This document shows, one piece after another, positions 15,874-22,537 of a stretch of 22,578 nucleotides of DNA. How positions within the stretch are numbered: the stretch's first letter is position 1; every line of letters begins with the position of its first letter. The translations under genes and the position numbers were made by a program. The notes beneath the pieces were generated by a model. That model did not search any database, was not told the DNA's origin, and worked only from the letters and a program-made list of their open reading frames with translations. The DNA comes from an uncultured bacterium (GTDB lineage: Bacteria; Bacillota; Clostridia; Peptostreptococcales; Anaerovoracaceae): NCBI GenBank assembly GCA_905214195.1, contig CAJMLH010000037.1:1-22578 (forward strand), written 5' to 3'.

Positions 15874-15921
15874 TTTTTAGGGGAAAGTATCGGTTTGGAG
15901 CCGATTTTATGGATGAATTTT

Positions 15922-17346
15922 TTATAGAATCATTCCAAGTGCCAAGTAAGCAACAATTGTTATTCCGGCTGCTGTCAAGGCATATGGCAGCTGGCTTCTT
16001 ACATGGTCTATAATATCACATCCTGTAGTAGAACAGGACATAATAGTTGTATCTGAAATAGGTGATGCATGGTCGCCAAAGAGAGCTCCTGCCCAAACAG
16101 AACCGATTGTCAGGATGAGGTTTGCATCCATTGCGAAAGCCATCGGAATAGCTATCAGCATCATAATGTTAAATGTTCCTGTGGATGTTCCTGTTGCGAA
16201 AGACATTACACATCCCACAAGGAATATGATTACAGGAAGAAGGCTCGGTGAGAGTACGGAGCTGAATAAGCTTGCAAGATAATTTCCTGTATCAAGTGTA
16301 GATATACATGTACCCATTGCATAAGTCATCATCAGCATTGCGGCGATTCCTACCATTTGTCCTGCGCCTTTGAATACTTCATCCAGATACTCTGTGAATT
16401 TCATTTGCTTTTGGCTGATTACCATTACGCCAAGAACTACTAAAGCCACAAACGGAGACCACAAAGTTGCTTGAGTACCTGAACCGTTTACTATGCTTCC
16501 TTTGCCTGTGACAAGGAGAACGACTATTATAGTTGCGATAAGAGTTGCAAGAGGAACTAATATATAGCTTGCCTTGCCTTGTTTTACCTCTTCGCCCTCA
16601 GTCTGTTCATCGAGAGATCCTATTCTCTGAGCGTTAGGGTGCTTAGGGTCGTCTAACCAGCCTGTTTCAAGGGCTCTTTTTTCTGCTTTCTTCATAGGAC
16701 CGAAATCTTTTCTGGTTAATGCAATCAGAGGAACCATTATTAAAACTAAAATTGCATAAATGTTGTAAGGTATTGAACTTATGAGAACCGACATAGCTTC
16801 GTCATCGGAAATTCCTGCTGCTGTTAAAGCACCCATCATAACTGCTGCCCATCCGCTGAGAGGAAATAGCAGACATACCGGCATTGAAGTAGTATGTACA
16901 ATGTATGCTGCTTTTTCATGAGGCACTCTGAGATAATCGTTTACCGGTCTGCATACTGATCCTGTAATTAAGGTGCTGAGAGTGCCGGATGTATAAACTA
17001 TACAACCTACAATAAAAGTAAAGATGTTTGCTCCTTTTGGAGACTTAACAAGACCTTTTTGCTTCAATACCAAGTTGACAAAACCGTTAATTCCTCCGGT
17101 TTTGTCGAACATATATGTCAAAGCTCCCAAAGTTAATATGCATCCCATTACGATGACATTGCTGGTGGAAGTAAAGGCATTGGCAAATCCGTTCAGTGTG
17201 TTGTTTAATGCCACGATGATATTTCCATCAATTATGATGTAAGATGAAATTACACCTGTGAATAATGATAGATATACATTTCTGGTAATAAGCGCCAAAC
17301 CTATTGTAAGAAGAGGCGGCAGTACCGAGATGAGACCGTATTCCAT
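15922..17346 (-). CDS. NhaC-family Na+/H+ antiporter-like transporter
   Basis: This 474-residue integral membrane protein has about eleven or twelve hydrophobic segments and belongs to the Na+/H+ antiporter (NhaC) family. Seen are the N-terminal GLISVLPPLLTIGLALITRNV, FTFIVGCIVYTSGTLST, VCLLFPLSGWAAVMMGA, FATGTSTGTFNIMML, and the C-terminal signature GDHASPISDTTIM at 424-436. A hydrophilic cytoplasmic loop lies at about 228-264 (LETGWLDDPKHPN...). Family members exchange Na+ and H+, and several exchange organic or amino acids. Co-transcription with a deacylase and a peptidase suggests uptake or exchange of amino-acid-like compounds; this is an inference. It is the first gene after the sigma-54 promoter. 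The ribosome site is weak (GAAAG). The true start is not certain. Confidence 0.9.
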   Translation of the reverse strand: MEYGLISVLPPLLTIGLALITRNVYLSLFTGVISSYIIIDGNIIVALNNTLNGFANAFTSTSNVIVMGCILTLGALTYMFDKTGGINGFVNLVLKQKGLVKSPKGANIFTFIVGCIVYTSGTLSTLITGSVCRPVNDYLRVPHEKAAYIVHTTSMPVCLLFPLSGWAAVMMGALTAAGISDDEAMSVLISSIPYNIYAILVLIMVPLIALTRKDFGPMKKAEKRALETGWLDDPKHPNAQRIGSLDEQTEGEEVKQGKASYILVPLATLIATIIVVLLVTGKGSIVNGSGTQATLWSPFVALVVLGVMVISQKQMKFTEYLDEVFKGAGQMVGIAAMLMMTYAMGTCISTLDTGNYLASLFSSVLSPSLLPVIIFLVGCVMSFATGTSTGTFNIMMLIAIPMAFAMDANLILTIGSVWAGALFGDHASPISDTTIMSCSTTGCDIIDHVRSQLPYALTAAGITIVAYLALGMIL

Positions 17347-17408
17347 TACTGTTCTACTTTCTTTTTTGTATGTATTTTTAGCCGTTTTGATTATATAACA
17401 ATATAATA

Positions 17409-17424
17409 AGCAATTAGTGTGCCA
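17409..17424 (-). promoter_or_regulatory. sigma-54 (-24/-12) promoter
   Basis: The minus strand reads TGGCAC-ACTAA-TTGCT, a full match to the TGGCAC-N5-TTGCW consensus with the invariant GG and GC in register. Transcription would begin near 17398, about 50 bases before the transporter start. The divergent gene encodes a sigma-54 activator, which strongly supports the site. Confidence 0.88.
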
Positions 17425-17503
17425 AATGTATGGTAACGCTTGAAAATGAGTTTTGGCGGAATGTAATTGTTTTTTGAGCCGGATATTCGGATATACGGTG
17501 GAG

Positions 17504-17526
17504 ATAAACCGTTTTAAACTGTTTAT
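17504..17526. promoter_or_regulatory. tandem palindromes, probable activator-binding enhancer
   Basis: Two copies of AAAC-N-GTTT (17506-17514 and 17516-17524) lie 10 bp apart centre to centre, one helical turn. The pair is also a 23-bp near-perfect palindrome (arms ATAAACCGTTT and AAACTGTTTAT, one mismatched pair). The centre is about 117 bp upstream of the predicted sigma-54 start, the usual enhancer distance. It directly abuts the activator's own -35 region, which would permit autoregulation. A nearby tandem CGGATAT repeat (17480-17486 and 17488-17494) is a second, weaker candidate. Confidence 0.65.
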
Positions 17527-17554
17527 TGCTCTTAAAACACATTTGTTGTAGAAT
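17526..17554 (+). promoter_or_regulatory. putative promoter of the sigma-54 activator gene
   Basis: TTGCTC (17526-17531), a 17-base spacer and TAGAAT (17549-17554) form a promoter with a good -10 and a weak -35. The start would be near 17561, about 27 bases before the TTG start codon. Confidence 0.5.
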
Positions 17555-17587
17555 GAAAATATACGAAATCTGTTAGGAGGTAAGCCT

Positions 17588-19555
17588 TTGAAAAATGTAG
17601 CAATAATTTACAATGATGCAAAAAACAGCAGCGCAATAGAATATGTGGAAAGAGTTATTAAAGATATCTTTGGTGGATATATAAGTTTGGAACATTATTT
17701 TCTTGATGAGCTTGATAAAAATCAATTTATAATTGCCGATGCAGTTTTGCTTCATGGTGAAAAACTTTTGTACCATGTGCAGCCACATCTTGCGAAAATG
17801 GACAATCTGATAGTTTTGAGCAGAAGCATAAGCGAAAAATATCTTTCTGAAATTATGTGTATACCAAAGGATACAGATGTTCTTGTAGTTAATGATACTG
17901 TGGACTCAACCATGGATGTTTTATATACGCTTTACGGACTCGGCGTACATTTTAATCTGATACCTTATGATGAAGAATGTGAAGCGAAAGGAGATTATCG
18001 GCAGATTGAGTATGTAATAACACCGGGCGAGCCTCAAATAGTGCCTAGATATATAAAGAATGTTATAGACATCGGATATCGCAAGATTTCGTTTGATCCG
18101 CTTCTGAAACTTATGCATTTGTTAGAACTGAATAACGAGACGGTGAATAATAATCTTATAAATTATTTACACACTGTAATAGAACCAAATATGGCTTCGC
18201 ATACAAATTATTTGGAAAGCTATATTAAAAATTTGATTTTAAATGAACTTGTTTCGGAATCGGGGTTTTCAATACTTGCATATGACAATCAAGGCAGGTT
18301 GCTGTTCCAAAATGATAACGCAGCTAAGACATTCTCATCTGTAAGAATGCCGGACCTTTCGGGAGTTGCAGTTAAAAATCAGCCTGTAACCATAAAAGAT
18401 GCCAATTACCTTATGGACAGAATTTCTATAGAATCACAAGGGCAGCATCTTGGCTATGTAATTTCGCTTCGTGATGAAAAAAATATAAGAGAATCGGGAG
18501 CGCATCTTAACAAAGTTTTAAAGGAAAAAGGCATATACGCACGGTATTATTTTGATGATATAATATGCAACACTACTATAATGGAAGATTGTATATCTAC
18601 TGCCAAACAAGCGGCACTTACAGATTATACAATTTTGCTAAGAGGAGAAAGCGGCACGGGCAAAGAAATGTTTGCCCAGTCTATTCACAATTATTCCGGC
18701 CGTAAAAATAATCCGTTTATTGCAATAAACTGTTCTGCGTTATCTGAATCGCTTTTGGAAAGTGAGTTGTTCGGATATGAAGCAGGTTCTTTTACCGGTG
18801 CACAAAAAAATGGGAAGATGGGCTTGTTTGAGCAGGCAAATACAGGGACAGTATTCTTGGATGAGATAGGAGATATATCTGCGGGACTGCAAACCAGATT
18901 GTTGAGAGTGCTGCAGGAAAAGCAAATCATGAGGATAGGCGGAGACCGGGTTATAGATATTGATGTGAGAGTTATAGCTGCTACTAACAGAAATCTTAAG
19001 GCTATGGTAGAGGAGGGTTCTTTCAGAAAGGATTTGTTTTACAGACTTTGTGTTATTCCTCTTGACATACCGCCGCTTCGCAGCCGCAAGACGGAAATTT
19101 TGCCGCTTTTTAAAAATTTCGTCGGCTCTGATTTCAAGAAACTTTCAGATGCACAGATACAGCAGCTTAATGCATATGATTGGCCGGGAAATGTGAGAGA
19201 ATTAGAGAATGCGGCCACATATTTCAAGACGCTTTATCGTCTGCCGCCTTTTACGGATGATAATATTGCCGGAGCTGCGGAAATTTCTCCTTATGGGGAA
19301 TTTGATGTAAAAGATTATGTGTTGAAGTTTTTGTATGACAGAGCAAAGTCGTGCAGAGGAGCCGGTCGGCCGGACATTCAGCAGTATTTGCGCAGTATGG
19401 GACTTATGATTGGTGACAGTAAGCTGCGAGCGGTATTAAAAGAACTGCAAGGCTTAGGACTTATTTCCATTGAAAAGGGGCGCAGCGGCACTCATATTAC
19501 AGAAGAGGGAATAAGCAAATGCTTATGCCGAAATGATTTTTTTGAGAAAAAATAA
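17588..19555 (+). CDS. sigma-54-dependent transcriptional activator
   Basis: This 655-residue enhancer-binding protein is predicted to activate the divergent sigma-54 promoter. The N-terminus (about 1-215) is an alpha/beta sensory region I cannot assign, perhaps PrpR-N-like. A PAS-like segment follows (about 220-300; FSILAYDNQGRLLFQN). The AAA+ domain (about 325-560) has Walker A GESGTGKE at 353-360, the sigma-54 contact loop GSFTGA at 400-405 (a variant of GAFTGA), Walker B TVFLDE ending D425/E426, R480/R486 in FRKDLFYRL, and WPGNVREL. The C-terminus (about 573-645) does not look like the usual Fis-type helix-turn-helix; it reads as a winged helix (GRPDIQQYLRSMGL, LRAVLKELQGLGLISIEKGRSGTHIT). 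It uses a TTG start, with AGGAGGT (17575-17581) 6 bases upstream. Confidence 0.93.
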   Translation: MKNVAIIYNDAKNSSAIEYVERVIKDIFGGYISLEHYFLDELDKNQFIIADAVLLHGEKLLYHVQPHLAKMDNLIVLSRSISEKYLSEIMCIPKDTDVLVVNDTVDSTMDVLYTLYGLGVHFNLIPYDEECEAKGDYRQIEYVITPGEPQIVPRYIKNVIDIGYRKISFDPLLKLMHLLELNNETVNNNLINYLHTVIEPNMASHTNYLESYIKNLILNELVSESGFSILAYDNQGRLLFQNDNAAKTFSSVRMPDLSGVAVKNQPVTIKDANYLMDRISIESQGQHLGYVISLRDEKNIRESGAHLNKVLKEKGIYARYYFDDIICNTTIMEDCISTAKQAALTDYTILLRGESGTGKEMFAQSIHNYSGRKNNPFIAINCSALSESLLESELFGYEAGSFTGAQKNGKMGLFEQANTGTVFLDEIGDISAGLQTRLLRVLQEKQIMRIGGDRVIDIDVRVIAATNRNLKAMVEEGSFRKDLFYRLCVIPLDIPPLRSRKTEILPLFKNFVGSDFKKLSDAQIQQLNAYDWPGNVRELENAATYFKTLYRLPPFTDDNIAGAAEISPYGEFDVKDYVLKFLYDRAKSCRGAGRPDIQQYLRSMGLMIGDSKLRAVLKELQGLGLISIEKGRSGTHITEEGISKCLCRNDFFEKK

Positions 19556-19562
19556 AAATATC

Positions 19563-19590
19563 TTGACAAGGGGAAAGACAATGTTATAAT
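19563..19590 (+). promoter_or_regulatory. feo operon promoter, full consensus
   Basis: TTGACA (19563-19568), a 16-base spacer and TATAAT (19585-19590) match both boxes perfectly. The start would be near 19597. Such a strong promoter would need repression, and two palindromes overlap or adjoin it. Confidence 0.85.
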
Positions 19591-19598
19591 AACATTGT
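19578..19598. promoter_or_regulatory. palindromic operator candidate over the feo -10 box
   Basis: Perfect 10-base arms, ACAATGTTAT and ATAACATTGT, are separated by one A and centred on the -10 box. It has odd symmetry like Fur-family boxes, but the half-site does not match the usual Fur TGATAAT well. Blocking of RNA polymerase binding would be expected when it is occupied. Confidence 0.6.
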
Positions 19599-19617
19599 AG
19601 TTAGTTAAAACTAACTA
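19598..19617. promoter_or_regulatory. feo operator candidate 1 (RGTTAG-N6-CTAACT)
   Basis: The perfect arms TAGTTAGTT and AACTAACTA are separated by AA, at the predicted transcription start. The core AGTTAG-N6-CTAACT recurs upstream of feoB. As RNA it could also form a 7-bp stem with a 6-base loop at the very 5' end. Confidence 0.6.
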
Positions 19618-19723
19618 TGAGTGCAGGGCATATGTTGTTGTTCTAAAGATAACAGCATGATATTTGTCCAAACTATTTAAAAAAAATATGAATTTTTGCA
19701 TAACGAGAAAAGGAGGAAAGAGT

Positions 19724-19936
19724 ATGAATTTAAAAGATGCTGTTGTCGGATGTACATATGTTGTAAAAAATATACATACAGACGATGAGGAACTTGAGAC
19801 TTTCCTGTTTCGTTTGGGCTGCTATAATGGCGAGCCGATTACGGTAGTATCGCAAAAAAGAAACAGCTGTGTGGTATCCATAAAGGACGGCAGATATAAT
19901 ATAGATAGAGATATAGCTGAAGCTGTTGAAATATAG
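19724..19936 (+). CDS. feoA: FeoA-family ferrous iron transport accessory protein
   Basis: This 70-residue protein of the FeoA type has a small SH3-like fold and acts with FeoB in Fe(II) uptake. Seen are a conserved opening MNLKDAVVGCTYVVKNI, the RLGCYNGEPITVVSQ turn and the closing YNIDRDIAEAVEI. The start at 19724 is preferred over in-frame codons up to 60 bases upstream because AGGAGG (19711-19716) lies 7 bases before it and the protein then begins as FeoA proteins do. The promoter and operators lie upstream. A hairpin separates it from feoB. Confidence 0.9.
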   Translation: MNLKDAVVGCTYVVKNIHTDDEELETFLFRLGCYNGEPITVVSQKRNSCVVSIKDGRYNIDRDIAEAVEI

Positions 19937-19945
19937 TTCATATTT

Positions 19946-19974
19946 AAATGGCGACTAATATGAAGTCGCTATTT
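19946..19974 (+). terminator. attenuator-like hairpin between feoA and feoB
   Basis: AAATGGCGACT (19946-19956) and AGTCGCTATTT (19964-19974) form an 11-bp stem with one G-T pair and a 7-base loop. The descending arm ends in ATTTATTATA. It is U-rich but lacks a clean T-run, so partial termination or mRNA end protection of feoA is more likely than a full stop. Confidence 0.5.
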
Positions 19975-19986
19975 ATTATAACACAT

Positions 19987-20004
19987 GGTTAGGCGTGACT
20001 AACT
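19987..20004. promoter_or_regulatory. feo operator candidate 2 (RGTTAG-N6-CTAACT)
   Basis: GGTTAG (19987-19992), six bases and CTAACT (19999-20004) repeat the half-sites and spacing of the palindrome at the feoA start site. This suggests the same regulator binds before both feoA and feoB. Confidence 0.55.
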
Positions 20005-20013
20005 GATATGCCG

Positions 20014-20044
20014 GTACAGCTGTACAGTTTGTAAAGGATATAAT
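20014..20044 (+). promoter_or_regulatory. palindrome plus -10 box upstream of feoB
   Basis: A perfect 12-bp palindrome, GTACAGCTGTAC (20014-20025), lies where a -35 box would be expected for the TATAAT at 20039-20044. No TTGACA-like -35 is present. The palindrome contains TACAGCTGTA, which fits the TACA-N2-TGTA pattern of CopY-type copper operators. That match is short and may be chance. A second regulated start for feoB is possible. Confidence 0.4.
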
Positions 20045-20092
20045 TGAAAAGCTAAAAATGAAACGAAAAGTTAAAAACAGGAGGAATTATTT

Positions 20093-22123
20093 ATGAGAAT
20101 TGCTTTTGCGGGCAACCCAAACAGCGGAAAGACGACGATGTACAATGGGCTTACGGGTAAAAATGAGCATGTAGGCAACTGGGCCGGAGTTACAACCGGG
20201 AAAAAGGAAAGTTTGATTAAAAAAGATATGGTGTCAACAGAGGAGGAATTTATAGCAGTTGATTTGCCGGGGGCATATTCGATGTCGCCGTTTACGCCGG
20301 AGGAAAGCATAACGAGCAGTTATATAAGAAAAGAAAAACCGGATGTAATTATAAATATAGTAGATGCTACAAATTTAAGCAGAAGTTTGTTCTTTACAAC
20401 ACAGCTTTTGGAACTTGGTATCCCTGTTGTGGTGGCTCTTAACAAGAGTGACATTAACGACAAGCAAGGTACAACAATAGATGTTGCGAAACTCTCTGAG
20501 AAATTAAAATGCCCTGTAGTCAAAACTGTTTCTGTAAACAGAAAAGGGCTTAAAGAAGTTATGGAAAAGGCTGTAGAGGTAAGCGGCAAAGAACAGGCAG
20601 CGCCGTATGTTCAGGCAGAAATTGATATTACCGACAAACGGGCTGTCATGGAAGAAGATAAAAGGCGATTTGAATTTGTAAACCATATTGTTGAAACGGT
20701 AGAAACTCGCAAAATTTATACAAAAGACAAGACATTGTCAGATAGTATAGATAAAGTCGTGACAAACAGAGTGGCAGGAATTTTAATATTTGCTGTGGTC
20801 ATGTATGGAGTTTTTTGGATTTCTCAAACATTCCTGGGCCCTATGATTGCCGACTGGTTTGCCAAAAGCATAGAAAACTTCCGGGAGTGGGCATCGGCAT
20901 CATTGGAAAATGCGGGGGCAAGTCCGTTCCTGCAAACACTGTTAACTGACGGAATAATAGGCGGAGTGGGCGCTGTGGTCGGATTTTTACCGCTTGTTAT
21001 GGTTATGTATTTTCTTATTGCCCTATTGGAGGACTGCGGATATATGGCTCGTGTGAGCGTAGTAATGGACCCGATATTCAAAAGAGTAGGTCTTTCGGGA
21101 AAATCCATAATACCTATTGTGATAAGTACAGGCTGCGGAATTCCGGGAATAATGGCATGCAGAACCATAAGAGATGAAAGAGAAAGAAGAGCTACTGCCA
21201 TGCTTGCAACATGGATGCCTTGTGGGGCTAAAATCCCTGTGATTGCATTGTTTGCCGGTGTTTTCTTTGCCGATGCTTCGTGGGTAAGCACGCTTATGTA
21301 TTTCGTTGGAATTGCACTTGTATTTTTAGGAGCACTGCTTATAAAGCAAATTACAGGACACAAGTACAGAAAATCCTTCTTTATTATGGAACTGCCGGAA
21401 TATAAACTACCAAGCCTTAAAAGGGCAACAGTATCCATGTTCGGCCGTGCAAAGGCCTATATAATCAAAGCTGCTACCATAATTTTGGTATGCAACGCCT
21501 TAGTTCAGATAATGCAAACCTTTAACTGGCAGTTCCAAATTGTTGAAGAGGGAATGGAAAATACATCCATACTGGCGAGTTTAGCTGCACCGTTTGCTGT
21601 ATTGCTGATTCCTCTTGGATTTGGCGCATGGCAGCTTGCCGCAGCGGCGGTCACCGGCTTTATCGCCAAAGAGAATGTTGTTGGTACTCTTGCAGTAGTT
21701 TATGGCATAACAAACTTTATAGATACTGATGCGCTTGAGCTTGTGGGAGGAAGCGGGGAAGTTGCAGCAGCACTTGGCTTGACTTCTGTTTCGGCAATGG
21801 CATATCTTATGTTTAACTTATTTACACCGCCGTGTTTTGCAGCTATAGGAGCAATGAATTCCGAACTTGGAAGTAAGAAGTGGCTGGTTGGGGGAATAAG
21901 CCTCCAACTTGGAACAGGGTATATTTTATCATTTGCAGTATATCAAATAGGAACACTGCTTACTACAGGCCATGTGGGAACTGGCTTTATACCGGGTCTG
22001 GCAGCGGTAACAGTTATGATAATGATAATGGCTGTAATAATTATCAGATCCGGTAAGAAGATTGCGGAGGATTATTCGCTTCATAAAAATTACACCAATA
22101 AAAATACAGGAGTGACAGTATGA
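20093..22123 (+). CDS. feoB: ferrous iron transport protein B
   Basis: This 676-residue membrane GTPase imports Fe(II). The cytoplasmic G domain (about 1-165) has G1 GNPNSGKTT at 7-15, GVTT at 32-35, G3 DLPG at 57-60 and G4 NKSD at 117-120. It is followed by a helical spacer domain (about 180-235) and the membrane part with Gate regions: the first around ALLEDCGYMARVSVVMDPIF, GCGIPGIMACRT and RRATAMLATWMPCGAKIPV, the second around FIAKENVVGTLAVVYG and FNLFTPPCFAAIG. It is somewhat shorter than E. coli FeoB (773 residues), as in many Firmicutes. AGGAGG (20079-20084) supports the start. It overlaps the next gene by 4 bases (ATGA). Confidence 0.97.
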   Translation: MRIAFAGNPNSGKTTMYNGLTGKNEHVGNWAGVTTGKKESLIKKDMVSTEEEFIAVDLPGAYSMSPFTPEESITSSYIRKEKPDVIINIVDATNLSRSLFFTTQLLELGIPVVVALNKSDINDKQGTTIDVAKLSEKLKCPVVKTVSVNRKGLKEVMEKAVEVSGKEQAAPYVQAEIDITDKRAVMEEDKRRFEFVNHIVETVETRKIYTKDKTLSDSIDKVVTNRVAGILIFAVVMYGVFWISQTFLGPMIADWFAKSIENFREWASASLENAGASPFLQTLLTDGIIGGVGAVVGFLPLVMVMYFLIALLEDCGYMARVSVVMDPIFKRVGLSGKSIIPIVISTGCGIPGIMACRTIRDERERRATAMLATWMPCGAKIPVIALFAGVFFADASWVSTLMYFVGIALVFLGALLIKQITGHKYRKSFFIMELPEYKLPSLKRATVSMFGRAKAYIIKAATIILVCNALVQIMQTFNWQFQIVEEGMENTSILASLAAPFAVLLIPLGFGAWQLAAAAVTGFIAKENVVGTLAVVYGITNFIDTDALELVGGSGEVAAALGLTSVSAMAYLMFNLFTPPCFAAIGAMNSELGSKKWLVGGISLQLGTGYILSFAVYQIGTLLTTGHVGTGFIPGLAAVTVMIMIMAVIIIRSGKKIAEDYSLHKNYTNKNTGVTV

Positions 22124-22305
22124 TAAATATATCAATTGGAGCATTGATTGCGGTGATGCTAACGGCAGCCGTAATTTATATAGTAAAGACAAAGAAAAAA
22201 GGAAATAAATGCATAGGCTGTCCTGCTGCCGGATGTTGTTCGGCGATGAAAGAAAGTCAAGCGGTATGTTCATCTGTTGGCAGTAATGACGGAAAGAAAA
22301 AATAG
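22120..22305 (+). CDS. FeoB-associated Cys-rich membrane protein
   Basis: This 61-residue protein has one N-terminal transmembrane helix (about 4-22), a basic KTKKKGNK stretch and a cysteine-rich tail with C31, C34, C39, C40 and C50 (CIGCPAAGCC). This is the layout of the small FeoB-associated family found after feoB in Firmicutes, in a position comparable to FeoC of enterobacteria. The role is not established; delivery of iron to, or redox protection of, FeoB is an inference. The start overlaps the feoB stop (ATGA), so translation is coupled. Confidence 0.88.
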   Translation: MINISIGALIAVMLTAAVIYIVKTKKKGNKCIGCPAAGCCSAMKESQAVCSSVGSNDGKKK

Positions 22306-22415
22306 AAAACGCTTTACTGATATGAGCGTCAGCCTTGGGTTTTGGGGCTTAGGCTTGTATGGCGGATTTATGTCAAAGGTTGGCGAAAATCCCTCGAAAA
22401 TGCACATTAAACAGC

Positions 22416-22445
22416 TTGTCAAACTATGGCAGTATGTGTTAAAAT
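22416..22445 (+). promoter_or_regulatory. tuf promoter
   Basis: TTGTCA (22416-22421), an 18-base spacer and TAAAAT (22440-22445) match each box in 5 of 6 positions. The start would be near 22452, giving a leader of about 86 bases. Nothing else coding was seen between 22306 and 22415, and no clear terminator of the feo operon is present there. Confidence 0.6.
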
Positions 22446-22468
22446 AACAATAGGTTTGAGCAAAACCC

Positions 22469-22500
22469 AAGTGGATTTGGGGACGCCCGAATCCATACTT
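22469..22500 (+). promoter_or_regulatory. hairpin in tuf leader
   Basis: GGATTTGGG (22473-22481), a GACG loop and CCCGAATCC (22486-22494) form a 9-bp stem with one G-T pair. It extends by AAGT/ACTT across a two-base bulge. A smaller GGTTT/AAACC hairpin precedes it. No T-run follows. Confidence 0.5.
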
Positions 22501-22537
22501 CCAAAAAATAACGTTATATAATCAGGAGGAACGAAAA

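Noticed and set aside
15840..15878. Plus-strand intrinsic terminator
   Set aside because: The stem plus TTTTT points to the plus strand, but no plus-strand gene ends there; it is listed as a hairpin of uncertain role.
19664..19723. Twenty-residue N-terminal extension of FeoA
   Set aside because: AGGAGG fits the start at 19724, and the extension does not resemble FeoA.
22270..22470. 66-codon minus-strand frame beginning MGFAQTYCYF
   Set aside because: It covers the tuf promoter and the end of the Cys-rich protein gene, has no recognisable motif, and its composition looks non-coding.
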